DNA of 64,000 bases, from contig NZ_SNYC01000004.1 in the NCBI RefSeq assembly GCF_004362715.1, positions 558,001-622,000 on the forward strand, in the 5' to 3' direction. Every line of letters starts with the position of its first letter. Positions within the stretch are counted from its first letter, which is position 1. The position numbers and the translations under genes were made by a program. This document shows positions 7,667-16,995 of this stretch, piece by piece. The notes beneath the pieces were generated by a model that made no database searches, was not told the DNA's origin, and saw only the letters and a list, made by a program, of their open reading frames with translations. Source of the stretch: Pedobacter metabolipauper (lineage in GTDB: Bacteria > Bacteroidota > Bacteroidia > Sphingobacteriales > Sphingobacteriaceae).

Positions 7667-8317
7667 ATGTCAAAGATCCTTACCCTGATTTTTCTTTTAT
7701 CCGGATTTGTCCTGAAAGCCGAGCCTGAGCTTAAGGGCGGACTTGAATCATTCATTAATGCCAATAAAATTTATCCGCAATATTCTTTAAGGAACTGCAT
7801 TGATGGTACCGTTACGATCGGCTTTAAGCTGAATAAAAATGGGAAGGTCTATTTCTCCGTGATCAGAAGCGGCGTGGGTACCGATCTGGATGATGAAGCG
7901 TTAAGACTGGTTCGGATGAGCAGTGGTCAATGGATTGTTCCTGAAGACCACGATACGGCAACTGTGATTATTGCGCCTATAAAATTTACCATTTCCGGGC
8001 AGGACTGCCAGGGTAAAAGCAGGCAGGAGATCAACCTTGCTATTGAAAGCTATCGCGCCAATAAAGGTTCTACAGATGCGGTTTTAAATTTCTACAGGAA
8101 TAAGGGAACGGCTACCTATACGCGCGCAGAAGAACTGAGGATCCTTGCCCTAAAGCAAAGCCTTGGTTATGATGAGGCATACTTTAAGGAACGGATTGAA
8201 GATGGCCTGAAAAAGATCCAGCAAAAGGACCAGCAGGGGGCTTGTGAAGATTTTAGGTTTGTTAAGAATATGGGTTCTAACCTGGCTGATGAAATGCTGG
8301 CCAAATACTGCAATTAA
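7667..8317 (+). CDS. Exported protein with TonB-C-like domain
   Basis: The 216-residue protein starts with a signal peptide (KILTLIFLLSGFVLKAEP). Residues about 30-105 match the TonB C-terminal domain pattern: CIDGTVTIGFKLNKNGKVYFSVIRSGVGTDLDDEALRLV and a conserved Trp before a proline. There is no N-terminal transmembrane anchor or proline-rich linker, so it is not a complete energy transducer. The C-terminal third is helical and ends in QQGACEDFRFVKNMGS, typical of a TPR-like tail in Bacteroidota TonB-C proteins. Its 3' end overlaps the convergent lipid kinase gene by 4 nt. The role is unknown. Confidence 0.65.
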   Translation: MSKILTLIFLLSGFVLKAEPELKGGLESFINANKIYPQYSLRNCIDGTVTIGFKLNKNGKVYFSVIRSGVGTDLDDEALRLVRMSSGQWIVPEDHDTATVIIAPIKFTISGQDCQGKSRQEINLAIESYRANKGSTDAVLNFYRNKGTATYTRAEELRILALKQSLGYDEAYFKERIEDGLKKIQQKDQQGACEDFRFVKNMGSNLADEMLAKYCN

Positions 8318-9189
8318 ACAATTACATGGATGGCATTTAGAATAATGCTTGCTTTAATGCTGTTTACCTTGCCGATATATTCTCCGTCTACCTGGAAATG
8401 TGCTTTATGTTTGGTTTTTATGGTCAATGCGGTCGTTTGAAAAAGCTCTATGTTGGCTGGATTTAGTGCCATATTGGTGAACTTGAGCTTAAGGATTTCC
8501 ATCACAGAATATTTCTTTACCAGAACTACTTCAAATACTTCATCGTCCAGGCGGCCTTCCGGGTTGATCTTTACACCGGTACCATACATTGTTGCATTTG
8601 CAATGACCACCATTGCTGCTTCTGAACGGATCATCTGATCGCCGATCTTAAACTCTACTTCCATTTTGTTGTGGCTCCACAGGGCTTGCCATGCGGCTTT
8701 GGTATATCCCCACATGCCCCGTTGTGCCAGGTGATCAAACTTTTTAACCAAATATGCATTGAACCCAATGTCTGCCAGGTGGATGCACAGTTCGTCGTTT
8801 ACAGTTACGGCATGGATCTTTTTAGGTGTTCCATTTACAGCGGTATCAATTGCTTCAGGAATGGTTAACGGGATGTTAAGCTCTTTAGCCATTCCGTTTG
8901 CTGAACCTGCTGGAATTATTCCGATTGGCGTATCCGTTTCGAGCAAACATTCTGCAACCAGTTTAACGGTGCCATCTCCGCCAACGGCAACGATCCGGTC
9001 TGCCTTTGAATTGGTGATGGTTTCTTTAAGTGTTGCTAAAGCACAATCTTTTGGCAGTTCATAAATCTCCGCCTGGTGACTGGAAGTTTTAAAATAAGCA
9101 GTAATCTCTTCACTGTAATTGACTTCGTCACTTCCGGAACCCGGATTAATGATAAAGAGTAATTTTAGTGATAAAGCGTTGTCTTCCAT
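8314..9189 (-). CDS. Diacylglycerol/lipid kinase family protein (YegS/DgkB-like)
   Basis: The 291-residue protein is a soluble lipid kinase of the DAGK catalytic family. It shows FIINPGSGS near the N-terminus, the nucleotide loop VGGDGTVKLVAECLL, and IGIIPAGSANGMAKEL, the family hallmark. The C-terminal beta domain (EGRLDDEVFEVVLV ... FQVDGEY) is also typical. The substrate could be diacylglycerol, making phosphatidate, or a sphingoid base, which Sphingobacteriaceae contain. It is divergently arranged with an App1-type phosphatase that would act on the same class of lipid. Confidence 0.85.
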   Translation of the reverse strand: MEDNALSLKLLFIINPGSGSDEVNYSEEITAYFKTSSHQAEIYELPKDCALATLKETITNSKADRIVAVGGDGTVKLVAECLLETDTPIGIIPAGSANGMAKELNIPLTIPEAIDTAVNGTPKKIHAVTVNDELCIHLADIGFNAYLVKKFDHLAQRGMWGYTKAAWQALWSHNKMEVEFKIGDQMIRSEAAMVVIANATMYGTGVKINPEGRLDDEVFEVVLVKKYSVMEILKLKFTNMALNPANIELFQTTALTIKTKHKAHFQVDGEYIGKVNSIKASIILNAIHVIV

Positions 9190-9245
9190 CTGATGTATTG
9201 TCTAATCGTTAAAACAACTTGAGAGATACTCTGTTTTATTTAATA

Positions 9246-10223
9246 ATGAATAAATCGGTAAGTGTAAAAGTATATCATGGTTATGGACATGAAAAGAACC
9301 TGGTGGTGTATGGGCACGTGTTCAGGTTTAAGGCGAAAACAAAGCAGTTGTTTAGCAATAACCTGTTTGTAAATATCGTTCATTTGCTTAAGCTCTTCAT
9401 TTTAAAACCTTATCCTTTTGTTCAGGTCAGGCTTACCTTTAACGGGCAGGAAGTGTATCAGAAAACCGAGTATGATGGCTTTTTTAAATTTGAGTGGGCT
9501 GCTGCAAATTCTGTTAAGGCGGGGTGGCACGGCGTTAAGGTAGAGGCTCTGGACGATGCGGGTATTGTTTTGGCAGTTGGCCAGGGAAAAGTATATGTAC
9601 CTCACATTACGCAATATGCCTTTATTTCTGATATTGATGATACCATTATGATCTCTCATTCAGCCACGATTGGGCGGAGACTGAGGGAATTGTTCATCAA
9701 AAATCCAAGAACAAGGAAAACGTTTAAAGATACCTATACCCACTATACTGCGCTGTCCCTTTCACATACAAATGCGGACCAGCCCAATCCATTTTTCTAT
9801 GTATCCAGCAGTGAGTGGAATTTGTATGATTACTTGTTAGAGACCTTTAGGTTCAATAAACTGCCTGAAGGTGCTTTTCTGCTCAATCAGATCAAGCGGT
9901 GGAAAGACCTCATAAAAACCGGAAAGACCGGTCACGAAGGTAAATTAATACGTGTAATGCGGATCCTGGATGCATTTCCAAACCAGAAGTTTGTTTTCTT
10001 TGGTGATAACTCTCAAAAAGATCCGGCAATCTATACCACCATTGCAGAGAAATACCCAAAGAACATTGAAGCGATATATATCCGCAATGTGCGCAAGGAA
10101 ATGGAAGTGGCAACATTGGAACTCTTAAAAAAGGCTGATGATAAAAATATCAGCACCTGTTTATTTGAGGATAGTGAAGATGCCATTGCACATTCTAAGC
10201 GGATTGGATTAATTGTTGTTTAG
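9246..10223 (+). CDS. App1-family phosphatidate phosphatase-like protein (DUF2183)
   Basis: The 325-residue protein has an N-terminal beta domain (about 1-115) and a HAD-like catalytic domain that starts with FISDIDDTIMISHS, a DxDxT phosphatase motif. It continues with FFYVSSSEWNLYDYL and ends with KFVFFGDNSQKDPAIY, the GDxxxxD-type motif. App1 in yeast dephosphorylates phosphatidate; bacterial members are uncharacterised. I start at ATG 9246 (MNKSVSVKVYHG); the TTG at 9219 is less likely. There is no signal peptide. It is divergent from the lipid kinase, with about 56 bp between starts. Confidence 0.8.
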   Translation: MNKSVSVKVYHGYGHEKNLVVYGHVFRFKAKTKQLFSNNLFVNIVHLLKLFILKPYPFVQVRLTFNGQEVYQKTEYDGFFKFEWAAANSVKAGWHGVKVEALDDAGIVLAVGQGKVYVPHITQYAFISDIDDTIMISHSATIGRRLRELFIKNPRTRKTFKDTYTHYTALSLSHTNADQPNPFFYVSSSEWNLYDYLLETFRFNKLPEGAFLLNQIKRWKDLIKTGKTGHEGKLIRVMRILDAFPNQKFVFFGDNSQKDPAIYTTIAEKYPKNIEAIYIRNVRKEMEVATLELLKKADDKNISTCLFEDSEDAIAHSKRIGLIVV

Positions 10224-10241
10224 ACGATTAATAAGCAGCTT

Positions 10242-10610
10242 TTAACTTATTGATTTTCCAAAGGGGGTAAAGGCCAGGTTCATCAGCTTAAAATGCTGCC
10301 TGCCAAAAGGGATCCCGATAATGGTGATACAGAACAGCAACCCGAAAAACAAGTGCGTTAACGCAATCCAGAACCCACCAAACAGCAGCCAGATGATATT
10401 CATAATGGTAGACAGGCATCCGGTATTGGAGGAGGTATCTGTTATTTTAACGCCGAATGGTGCGAGGCCGACGATTGCAAATTTAAAGCATTGGATTCCA
10501 AAAGGAATACCTACGATGGTAAGGCATAATATTAAACCGCCGATGATGTATTCGAAGAATATAAAGATGCCGCCAAAAATAATCCAGATCAAGTTGCCGA
10601 TAAAATTCAT
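10242..10610 (-). CDS. YccF-family inner membrane protein
   Basis: The 122-residue protein consists of two similar halves, each with a hydrophobic hairpin followed by VGIPFG or IGIPFGRQHFKL. This duplicated motif is the YccF domain, a small membrane protein family without a known function. The start is set at ATG 10608-10610 (MNFIGNLIWIIFGG); an upstream ATG at 10634 would add only a polar octapeptide. It ends 18 bp after the App1-like gene, convergently, and is divergent from aat. Confidence 0.85.
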   Translation of the reverse strand: MNFIGNLIWIIFGGIFIFFEYIIGGLILCLTIVGIPFGIQCFKFAIVGLAPFGVKITDTSSNTGCLSTIMNIIWLLFGGFWIALTHLFFGLLFCITIIGIPFGRQHFKLMNLAFTPFGKSIS

Positions 10611-10680
10611 TTTTCTGCTTTTTGATGAGATCAAAAATAACGGATTTAGTTACATTAATAAGTATTGTTTATCATTGTAA

Positions 10681-11313
10681 ATGGTTTTTAGATTACCCGA
10701 CGATGAACTTGTTTTTCCTGATCCCTCTCTTGCGGATCCCGATGGGATGCTTGCTGTTGGCGGCGATCTGAGTTTGCCGAGGTTATTACTGGCCTATCAG
10801 AACGGCATCTTTCCGTGGTTTAGTGAGGATGATCCCATTTGCTGGTATTCTCCTCATGAGCGCTGTGTCATTTATCCGGATCAGATCAAGGTGAGTAAGA
10901 GCATGGCTAAACTGATCCGCTCTGATGTTTTTAAGGTTACCTATAACCAGGCTTTCACTGATGTAATCCTGAACTGTGCTAAGATTGGAAGGAAAGATCA
11001 GCCCGGAACCTGGATTACCAAAGAGATGCAGGATGCTTATATCAACCTGCATGAACACGGGTATGCTTCGAGTGTAGAGGTATGGCATAATGGAGTATTG
11101 GCAGGCGGGTTGTATGGTGTATTGACTGATCACGTTTTTTGTGGTGAAAGTATGTTCAGCCTGGAGAGCAATGCATCAAAAACAGCATTGATCTGGCTGT
11201 GCCAGAATAAGGACTTTGAACTGATTGACTGCCAGCTTCCCAATGACCATTTGCTGAGCCTGGGCGCGGTAATGATTTCGCGTGAGCAATATGATGCCGT
11301 GCTTGGCAATTAA
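10681..11313 (+). CDS. aat: Leucyl/phenylalanyl-tRNA-protein transferase
   Basis: The 210-residue GNAT-like enzyme transfers Leu or Phe from tRNA to N-terminal Arg or Lys, creating degradation signals for ClpAP. Family motifs are clear: FPDPSLADPDGMLAVGGDLS, the YQNGIFPWFSEDDPICWYSP segment, GTWITKEMQDAY, HGYASSVEVW, GGLYGV, FCGESMFS and IDCQLPNDHLLSLGA. The length is close to the usual 200-240 residues. It is transcribed divergently from yccF, with 70 bp between the starts. Confidence 0.95.
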   Translation: MVFRLPDDELVFPDPSLADPDGMLAVGGDLSLPRLLLAYQNGIFPWFSEDDPICWYSPHERCVIYPDQIKVSKSMAKLIRSDVFKVTYNQAFTDVILNCAKIGRKDQPGTWITKEMQDAYINLHEHGYASSVEVWHNGVLAGGLYGVLTDHVFCGESMFSLESNASKTALIWLCQNKDFELIDCQLPNDHLLSLGAVMISREQYDAVLGN

Positions 11314-11421
11314 ATGCGGTTGGCGCGACTGATCCAGCATTCCTCCACACTGGTTGAAAGATTTGCAGGGTGTGTGATTGAAAGATCTTTAACTCGTGTA
11401 ATTCAATAATACCCGGTTTGT

Positions 11422-14316
11422 CTAATTGAGAATTTCCCGGATATCGTCTTTACTTAGTGATTTAAAGAAGCTTTCTTCGGTAGTAATTAATGAACTGGCC
11501 AGCCTTTTCTTGCGGTTTTGTAAAGCTAGGATTTTCTCTTCTACCGTGTCTTTGGCTATGAACTTGTAGATGAATACTTTCTTTTCCTGTCCGATCCGGT
11601 GCGTCCGGTCAATGGCCTGCTGTTCAACGGCAGGGTTCCACCAGGGGTCAAGTATGAATACATAATCAGCCTGGGTTAAGTTTAGGCCGACACCACCTGC
11701 TTTGATGGAGATCAGGAATACTTTCAGGTCTGTGTTTTGCTGGAAATCCGCAACGATCTCACCCCTGTTCTTTGTTGATCCATCCAGGTATGCAAATGCA
11801 ATGGATTCCTTTTCAAAATAGCTTTTAAAGATATTTAAGTGTTTGACAAATTGTGAAAAGATCAGCACCTTATGGCCGCCTTTAAGTACATTGTCTAACG
11901 TATGCACCACATTCTCAAACTTTCCTGAATCGGATGCGTACGTATCGTCTATCATAACCGGGTGGTTGGCCAGCTGACGCAGTGCCGTTAAGCCTTGTAA
12001 TAGCTGTACCTGTTTCTTAGCATATGTACCATCATCCATACTGCTCAGGAGATCATTCCGGTAAGCAGACTTTGTTTTTTCATAACGCTCTGCCTGGTCT
12101 TCGCTCATGGTGCAGTAAAAGATCTGCTCTGTTTTTGAAGGCAGCTCTGCGGCTACCTGTTCTTTTGTCCTCCGCAGTACAAAGGGTTTGATGATGGCCT
12201 GTAGTTTACGGGCCTTTTCTTCATCCTTTCGTTTCTCAATGGCCTGGACATACTCTTCATTAAAAAAGGATTGGGTACCCAGCATTCCGGGATTCAGAAA
12301 GGTAAGTTGTGTCCACAGATCACTAACCGAATTTTCTACTGGTGTACCACTCAGGATCAGTTTATTTTTAGATTTCAGGGAGCGTACTGACTTAAATGAT
12401 TTTGAGGACGGATTTTTTATGTTTTGACTCTCATCAAGGATGATGTAATTAAAGTAAAAATCGCGGAGCAATTCTGCATCAACCCGTGTTATACCATAGG
12501 TGGTGATCACAATGTCGTATGCGGCAAAGATGCTGATGTCCTTATCTCTTGTGGTACCGGTATGGGAGTGGATCTTTAGCTTAGGTGTAAACTTTTTTGC
12601 TTCATTGAGCCAGTTATAGATCAATGAGGTCGGCATAATGATCAATGAGGTGCTGTGGGTTGCCTTTTCCTCATCTTCTTCTTTGAGTTTCTGGAGCATA
12701 GCCAGCGTCTGAATAGTTTTACCCAAACCCATATCATCGGCAAGGCATCCGCCAAAGTTATATTCCCTTAAAAAGCTGAACCAGTTATAGCCGGCCTTCT
12801 GGTAACTGCGCAGGTCGCCTTTGAAATGAACAGGCATTTGTACATCTTCTATATTCTCAAAATTGTTCAGGCGTTCCAGCTTCCTGCTTAAAGTTACATT
12901 GGTAATGCTGTCTTCTGCAAGTTCATTGATGAGGCCCAGATGGTGTTTTTTAAGCCGTAACGATTTACTGCCATCAGCCAGGCTGAACAGACTGCTGTAC
13001 TGTGTAAACCATTTCTCCGGAATGATTGCGATTGCGCCATCGGGCAATGTAAATTCCCGTCTTTTATGGAGAATATGCTGCTTTAAAGACATGAACGGAA
13101 TGGGATGCTCCCCGAAATAAACAATGGCGTTGATGTCAAACCAATCGTTATCTTCCTTGATCTCAAAATCAATTTTATTGGCGGCCAGTAAGAATTTCTT
13201 TACCCCATTTTGCTGCTCAATTTCGAACCCGCAGGATCTTAGGGTCTCAATATGCTCATTTACCCAATTGATGACCGCATAAGAGAGACCTTCTTCCTGG
13301 TTATTGGCAACTTCCAGATTGTGGAAAAGAGCACTTGTTTTTTTTAGCCCCATGCGCACCAGGGTATTGAACTTTTCCAGTTCATAGACAATGTCCCGTT
13401 TAATCCGGGTAAACACATAATTGTCTTCTTCTTTGGCCAGGCGGACGGTTACTTTTTTATCATTCCCCATCGCAAATGCATACTCACCGTAATTAAAATA
13501 TAGCTGAAGTTGTGAAATTCCTCCGTCTACATAGATCACTTTGATTACAGGGGTGGGTTCATGCTTAACGGTTTTGATATCAAATCCTTCTGCGTATACG
13601 TGGTATTTCTCGATCAGGGGACTTACAAATTTCTCGAAATAAGTTTCTTCTGTTGCTTTTGGGATGGTAATATAGCGTTTGTTTAAAAAAGGAAGCAGTT
13701 TCTTTCCTTCTATGTCCTGTTCAAAAAAGTAAAGGATGTCATTAAGCAGCAGCCATGCGGGCTGGTTGCTTACCACCTGTGCATCTTTAAACATGAAGTC
13801 GATCCGTTGTCCCTGGTATTTAATGGTTGGGAAGTAGCGTGTTTCGAGTTCATTTCGTCTGAAGTGAAACAGGACGGTGGAGGCCTCTTCAGCGATTTCT
13901 ATTTTACGTTCTGCCGGCCAGCCGTCATTATCCATTAGGTAGAGTGATCCGCCGGCCTTAATGATCTCGAGTACTTCGGACAGTTTCTTTTCTATTTTAG
14001 GGCGTACATTTTCATAAAACTTATCGTCAAAGAATTTGCTGAAGAACTCTACTGCACGGATGGCTTTTTTATGGTATTTTTTGATGATGGTATCCTGCTC
14101 GGTTTCATCCAGCATCCGGATCAGTTTAAGGTCCTGTTCTGAGAGGTGCTTAGTGAATTCCTGTGCTGTATGTGAAAAGATACGCTGGTAGGTCAATGAA
14201 AAATCGCCCTGTGGATTCAGCTGGACGATGTGAGGCTCTATCAGATAACCCAAATACGCATGCTTACATAGTGAATATACAATTTTGCAAGGTTTGGAAC
14301 TATCTACGCGTAACAT
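11422..14316 (-). CDS. SNF2/Rad54-family DNA-dependent ATPase (DEAD/DEAH-like helicase)
   Basis: The 964-residue protein has a 500-residue N-terminal region of the kind found in bacterial SNF2 proteins and a two-lobe SF2 ATPase core. Visible motifs: DDMGLGKTIQT (Walker A, residues 527-537), LDESQNIKNP (motif II is DESQ, 628-631, rather than DEAH or DEAQ), LSGTPVENS (motif III), FILDPWWNPAVEQQAIDRTHRIGQ (motifs V-VI). It probably remodels protein-DNA or RNA polymerase complexes, as RapA-like proteins do. No nuclease, methylase or defence partner is adjacent, so a stand-alone role is likely. The downstream gap (11314-11421) shows no clear terminator. Confidence 0.92.
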   Translation of the reverse strand: MLRVDSSKPCKIVYSLCKHAYLGYLIEPHIVQLNPQGDFSLTYQRIFSHTAQEFTKHLSEQDLKLIRMLDETEQDTIIKKYHKKAIRAVEFFSKFFDDKFYENVRPKIEKKLSEVLEIIKAGGSLYLMDNDGWPAERKIEIAEEASTVLFHFRRNELETRYFPTIKYQGQRIDFMFKDAQVVSNQPAWLLLNDILYFFEQDIEGKKLLPFLNKRYITIPKATEETYFEKFVSPLIEKYHVYAEGFDIKTVKHEPTPVIKVIYVDGGISQLQLYFNYGEYAFAMGNDKKVTVRLAKEEDNYVFTRIKRDIVYELEKFNTLVRMGLKKTSALFHNLEVANNQEEGLSYAVINWVNEHIETLRSCGFEIEQQNGVKKFLLAANKIDFEIKEDNDWFDINAIVYFGEHPIPFMSLKQHILHKRREFTLPDGAIAIIPEKWFTQYSSLFSLADGSKSLRLKKHHLGLINELAEDSITNVTLSRKLERLNNFENIEDVQMPVHFKGDLRSYQKAGYNWFSFLREYNFGGCLADDMGLGKTIQTLAMLQKLKEEDEEKATHSTSLIIMPTSLIYNWLNEAKKFTPKLKIHSHTGTTRDKDISIFAAYDIVITTYGITRVDAELLRDFYFNYIILDESQNIKNPSSKSFKSVRSLKSKNKLILSGTPVENSVSDLWTQLTFLNPGMLGTQSFFNEEYVQAIEKRKDEEKARKLQAIIKPFVLRRTKEQVAAELPSKTEQIFYCTMSEDQAERYEKTKSAYRNDLLSSMDDGTYAKKQVQLLQGLTALRQLANHPVMIDDTYASDSGKFENVVHTLDNVLKGGHKVLIFSQFVKHLNIFKSYFEKESIAFAYLDGSTKNRGEIVADFQQNTDLKVFLISIKAGGVGLNLTQADYVFILDPWWNPAVEQQAIDRTHRIGQEKKVFIYKFIAKDTVEEKILALQNRKKRLASSLITTEESFFKSLSKDDIREILN

Positions 14317-14368
14317 CGGCTAAAGATTAAAAAGAAAGAAAGTTAAAGCATTAAAAATCTCTAAACAT

Positions 14369-14383
14369 ACATCAAATTGATGT
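14369..14383. promoter_or_regulatory. Short inverted repeat ACATCAA-A-TTGATGT in a divergent intergenic region
   Basis: A perfect 7-bp inverted repeat with a 1-nt centre lies 53 bp upstream of the SNF2 helicase start and about 175 bp upstream of the GIN-domain gene. It could be an operator for either gene. There is no direct evidence for binding. Confidence 0.25.
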
Positions 14384-14558
14384 CCTTTCAAAGTACGCGT
14401 TTCATTATCTGATTTTTTGTTCGTGTTGGTCGAAAAAAATGGGCAGTTCGTCGGGAATTATCAAAGCCTTGTATAATGAAGTGAAGGTGGGTGCAACGTT
14501 TTTCTTCTATCAGCGTCTTATTACCAAAACAGCTTAAAAATCTCAAATGATTCAAGAT

Positions 14559-15179
14559 ATGAAAACTCTAACAAAAACATTTTTCTCATTGGTTCTGATT
14601 GCAGGGGTGATGGTTTCAGCAACAGTTCCTGCGCTTGCAGTTGACAACAACAAAGACGCAACCTCTGCTATTACTGCAGGGCTTCCATTCAACAAGATCC
14701 TTGTTTCTGGAAATGTAAAGGTTGTGCTGGTACAATCTACAACACCGGGTGTTGAGGTGGATACACATTTTAATCCGGAGAAGACTAGGATCCAGAAAAA
14801 AGGATTGATATTGATGATCAGTTCAACAGAAGTAGACCAGGTGATGGTTACGGTTTCTGTGAATGATCTGCAGCGGATTGATGCATCAGAAAATTCAGCA
14901 GTGGTAACCAGCGGAAGGTTCAATGTAAAATACCTTCAGATCTTTCTGAAAGATTATGCTACCGCTAATGTAAATGCAGTAACCGGCAGTTTGTATACGA
15001 TCATTAAGGGCAATGCGAGCTTAAAATTAAGCGGTGCTGCTGATCAGCACACGCTTATTGCTAAAGAATCTGCAAATGCAGACCTGGGCCGGTTTAAATG
15101 TAAGAACATGGAGCGTTTTACTTCCGAGTCACTGGCTGCAATGCACCTTCCGAAATCCATTATGGATCAGAAGAAATAA
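14559..15179 (+). CDS. Exported GIN-domain (DUF2807) protein
   Basis: The 206-residue protein starts with a signal peptide (KTLTKTFFSLVLIAGVMVSATVPALA). The mature part begins LPFNKILVSGNVKVVLVQS, the signature of the head GIN / DUF2807 domain, and continues as repeating beta strands with small and polar residues (DYATANVNAVTGSLYTIIKGNASLKLSGAA), consistent with a right-handed beta-helix. The function is unknown; many Bacteroidota have several copies. ATG 14547, four codons earlier, is an alternative start. The stop codon abuts the stop of the convergent aldehyde dehydrogenase gene with no gap. Confidence 0.75.
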   Translation: MKTLTKTFFSLVLIAGVMVSATVPALAVDNNKDATSAITAGLPFNKILVSGNVKVVLVQSTTPGVEVDTHFNPEKTRIQKKGLILMISSTEVDQVMVTVSVNDLQRIDASENSAVVTSGRFNVKYLQIFLKDYATANVNAVTGSLYTIIKGNASLKLSGAADQHTLIAKESANADLGRFKCKNMERFTSESLAAMHLPKSIMDQKK

Positions 15180-16712
15180 TTAAAGATCGAATTTAATACC
15201 CTGCGCTAACGGCAGGGTATTTGAATAATTTATGGTATTGGTTTGCCTGCGCATATATCCTTTCCAGGCATCTGATCCGCTTTCCCTGCCACCACCGGTT
15301 TCTTTCTCTCCGCCAAATGCCCCGCCAATCTCAGCACCGGATGTTCCGATGTTTACATTGGCAATACCGCAATCTGATCCTGCCGCTGAAAGGAACAGTT
15401 CTGCTTCACGAAGGTTTAACGTCATGATTGCCGATGATAGTCCCTGCGGAACACCATTCTGTAGTTCAATAGCTTCTTCCAGCGTTTTATATTTGATCAG
15501 GTACAGGATTGGTGCAAAGGTTTCTTCCTGAACGATCTCATAACGATTTTCGACCTCTGCTACGCAAGGCTTTACATAGCATCCGGAGGGTTCATTGGTG
15601 ATCACACCACCTTCTACAACAAATTTAGCACCTTCTGAGATTCCTTTTTGGATGGCCAGGTTGTACATGTCCACTGCTGCGGTATCAATAAGCGGACCTA
15701 CATGGTTGTGCTGATCCAGTGGATTGCCAATACGAAGCTGTCCATATGCTTTGACTAATTTTTCTTTAAAATCATCATAAATATCTTCCTGGATGATCAG
15801 CCTCCTGGTAGAAGTACAGCGCTGTCCGGCAGTACCTACGGCACCAAATACGGCTCCTATAATGGACATGTCAAGGTCGGCATCTTTAGAGATGATAATG
15901 GCGTTGTTGCCGCCAAGTTCCAGGATGGTCTGTCCAAACCTTCCGGCAACGGCACTTGATACGATCCGGCCAATACGGGTTGATCCTGTAAATGAAATTA
16001 AGGGAATCCTTTTATCGTTGTTCATCAGATCGCCAACGGCATTTCCGATAATGAGGCTGCAGATCCCTTCGGGAAGGTCATTTGCCTGAAGTACTTTGGC
16101 TATGATATGCTGACATGCAACTGCGCATAATGGTGTTTTTGAGGAGGGTTTCCAGACGCATACATTTCCGCAAACCAGGGCCAGTGCGGTATTCCAGCTC
16201 CACACGGCAACGGGGAAGTTAAATGCGGAGATGATCCCTACAATGCCCATGGGGTGCCACTGTTCATACATGCGGTGGTTTGGTCTTTCCGAGTGCATGG
16301 TTAAACCATACAGTTGTCTGGAAAGGCCGACAGCAAAGTCGCAGATGTCGATCATCTCCTGAACTTCTCCAAGCCCTTCCTGCAGGCTTTTACCCATTTC
16401 ATAAGAAACGAGGGTTCCGAGGTCTTCCTTATTTTCGCGGAGTGCATCGCCAAACTGGCGTACGATCTCCCCGCGTTTCGGAGCAGGTAAGCTGCGCCAG
16501 TAAAGAAATGCCTGTTCTGCTTTTTTCAATACCTCTTCGTAATCTGCTTCTGTAGCTGTCTGAATGCCTGCAATCTTGTTTCCATCTGCCGGAGAATAGC
16601 TGTCCAGTGTTTTTCTATCCGTTATTGAAGCCCATTGGCTTCCAGTGCAATACGCCGGGTTTAGATCCAGAATATTTAAGTTTTTTAAAACTTTGGTGAT
16701 ATTTTGCTCCAT
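15180..16712 (-). CDS. ALDH7-type aldehyde dehydrogenase (piperideine-6-carboxylate / alpha-aminoadipate semialdehyde dehydrogenase-like)
   Basis: The 510-residue NAD-dependent dehydrogenase has the catalytic Cys299 in GTAGQRCTSTRR and Glu265 in TILELGGNN, plus FTGSTRIG of the cofactor site. The C-terminal segment SGAEIGGAFGGEKETGGGRE, followed by SGSDAWKGYMRR, is diagnostic of the ALDH7 group, whose members oxidise alpha-aminoadipate semialdehyde in lysine breakdown. I set the start at ATG 16712 (MEQNITKVL) rather than 16736. No other lysine-catabolism gene is in the window, so the pathway is inferred from family alone. Confidence 0.88.
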   Translation of the reverse strand: MEQNITKVLKNLNILDLNPAYCTGSQWASITDRKTLDSYSPADGNKIAGIQTATEADYEEVLKKAEQAFLYWRSLPAPKRGEIVRQFGDALRENKEDLGTLVSYEMGKSLQEGLGEVQEMIDICDFAVGLSRQLYGLTMHSERPNHRMYEQWHPMGIVGIISAFNFPVAVWSWNTALALVCGNVCVWKPSSKTPLCAVACQHIIAKVLQANDLPEGICSLIIGNAVGDLMNNDKRIPLISFTGSTRIGRIVSSAVAGRFGQTILELGGNNAIIISKDADLDMSIIGAVFGAVGTAGQRCTSTRRLIIQEDIYDDFKEKLVKAYGQLRIGNPLDQHNHVGPLIDTAAVDMYNLAIQKGISEGAKFVVEGGVITNEPSGCYVKPCVAEVENRYEIVQEETFAPILYLIKYKTLEEAIELQNGVPQGLSSAIMTLNLREAELFLSAAGSDCGIANVNIGTSGAEIGGAFGGEKETGGGRESGSDAWKGYMRRQTNTINYSNTLPLAQGIKFDL

Positions 16713-16995
16713 AACTAGTTTATAGTTGATATACAAAGCAACAAAAAAAGACCTGAATATTACGATCTCTAAAATAAAGTTACGTTATTTTGTAAAATAA
16801 TCAGATCCTAATCCCTTACCACCTATACTGATTTGTTAAATCTTCTAAAAAAGGGGCGGGGTAACCCCTATTATTATCAGTAGTTTAGGTTAAAGGGTGT
16901 GTGTATGTTGAAAATTATTTGCCGTTTTGTGTGAATAATATTGTAAACTTATAAAGTATATTTAACGCAGGGATCTGTTCTTAATCAGTCGATAT

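Noticed and set aside
10321..10680. 119-codon plus-strand frame opposite yccF
   Set aside because: The minus-strand frame shows the duplicated YccF motif; the plus frame is low-complexity and runs into the aat leader.
11314..11421. Terminator between aat and the SNF2 gene
   Set aside because: No stem of useful length with a T run was found in the gap.
16858..16868. GGGGTAACCCC hairpin upstream of the TPR gene as a terminator
   Set aside because: The stem is only 4 bp with a 3-nt loop and no T run follows.
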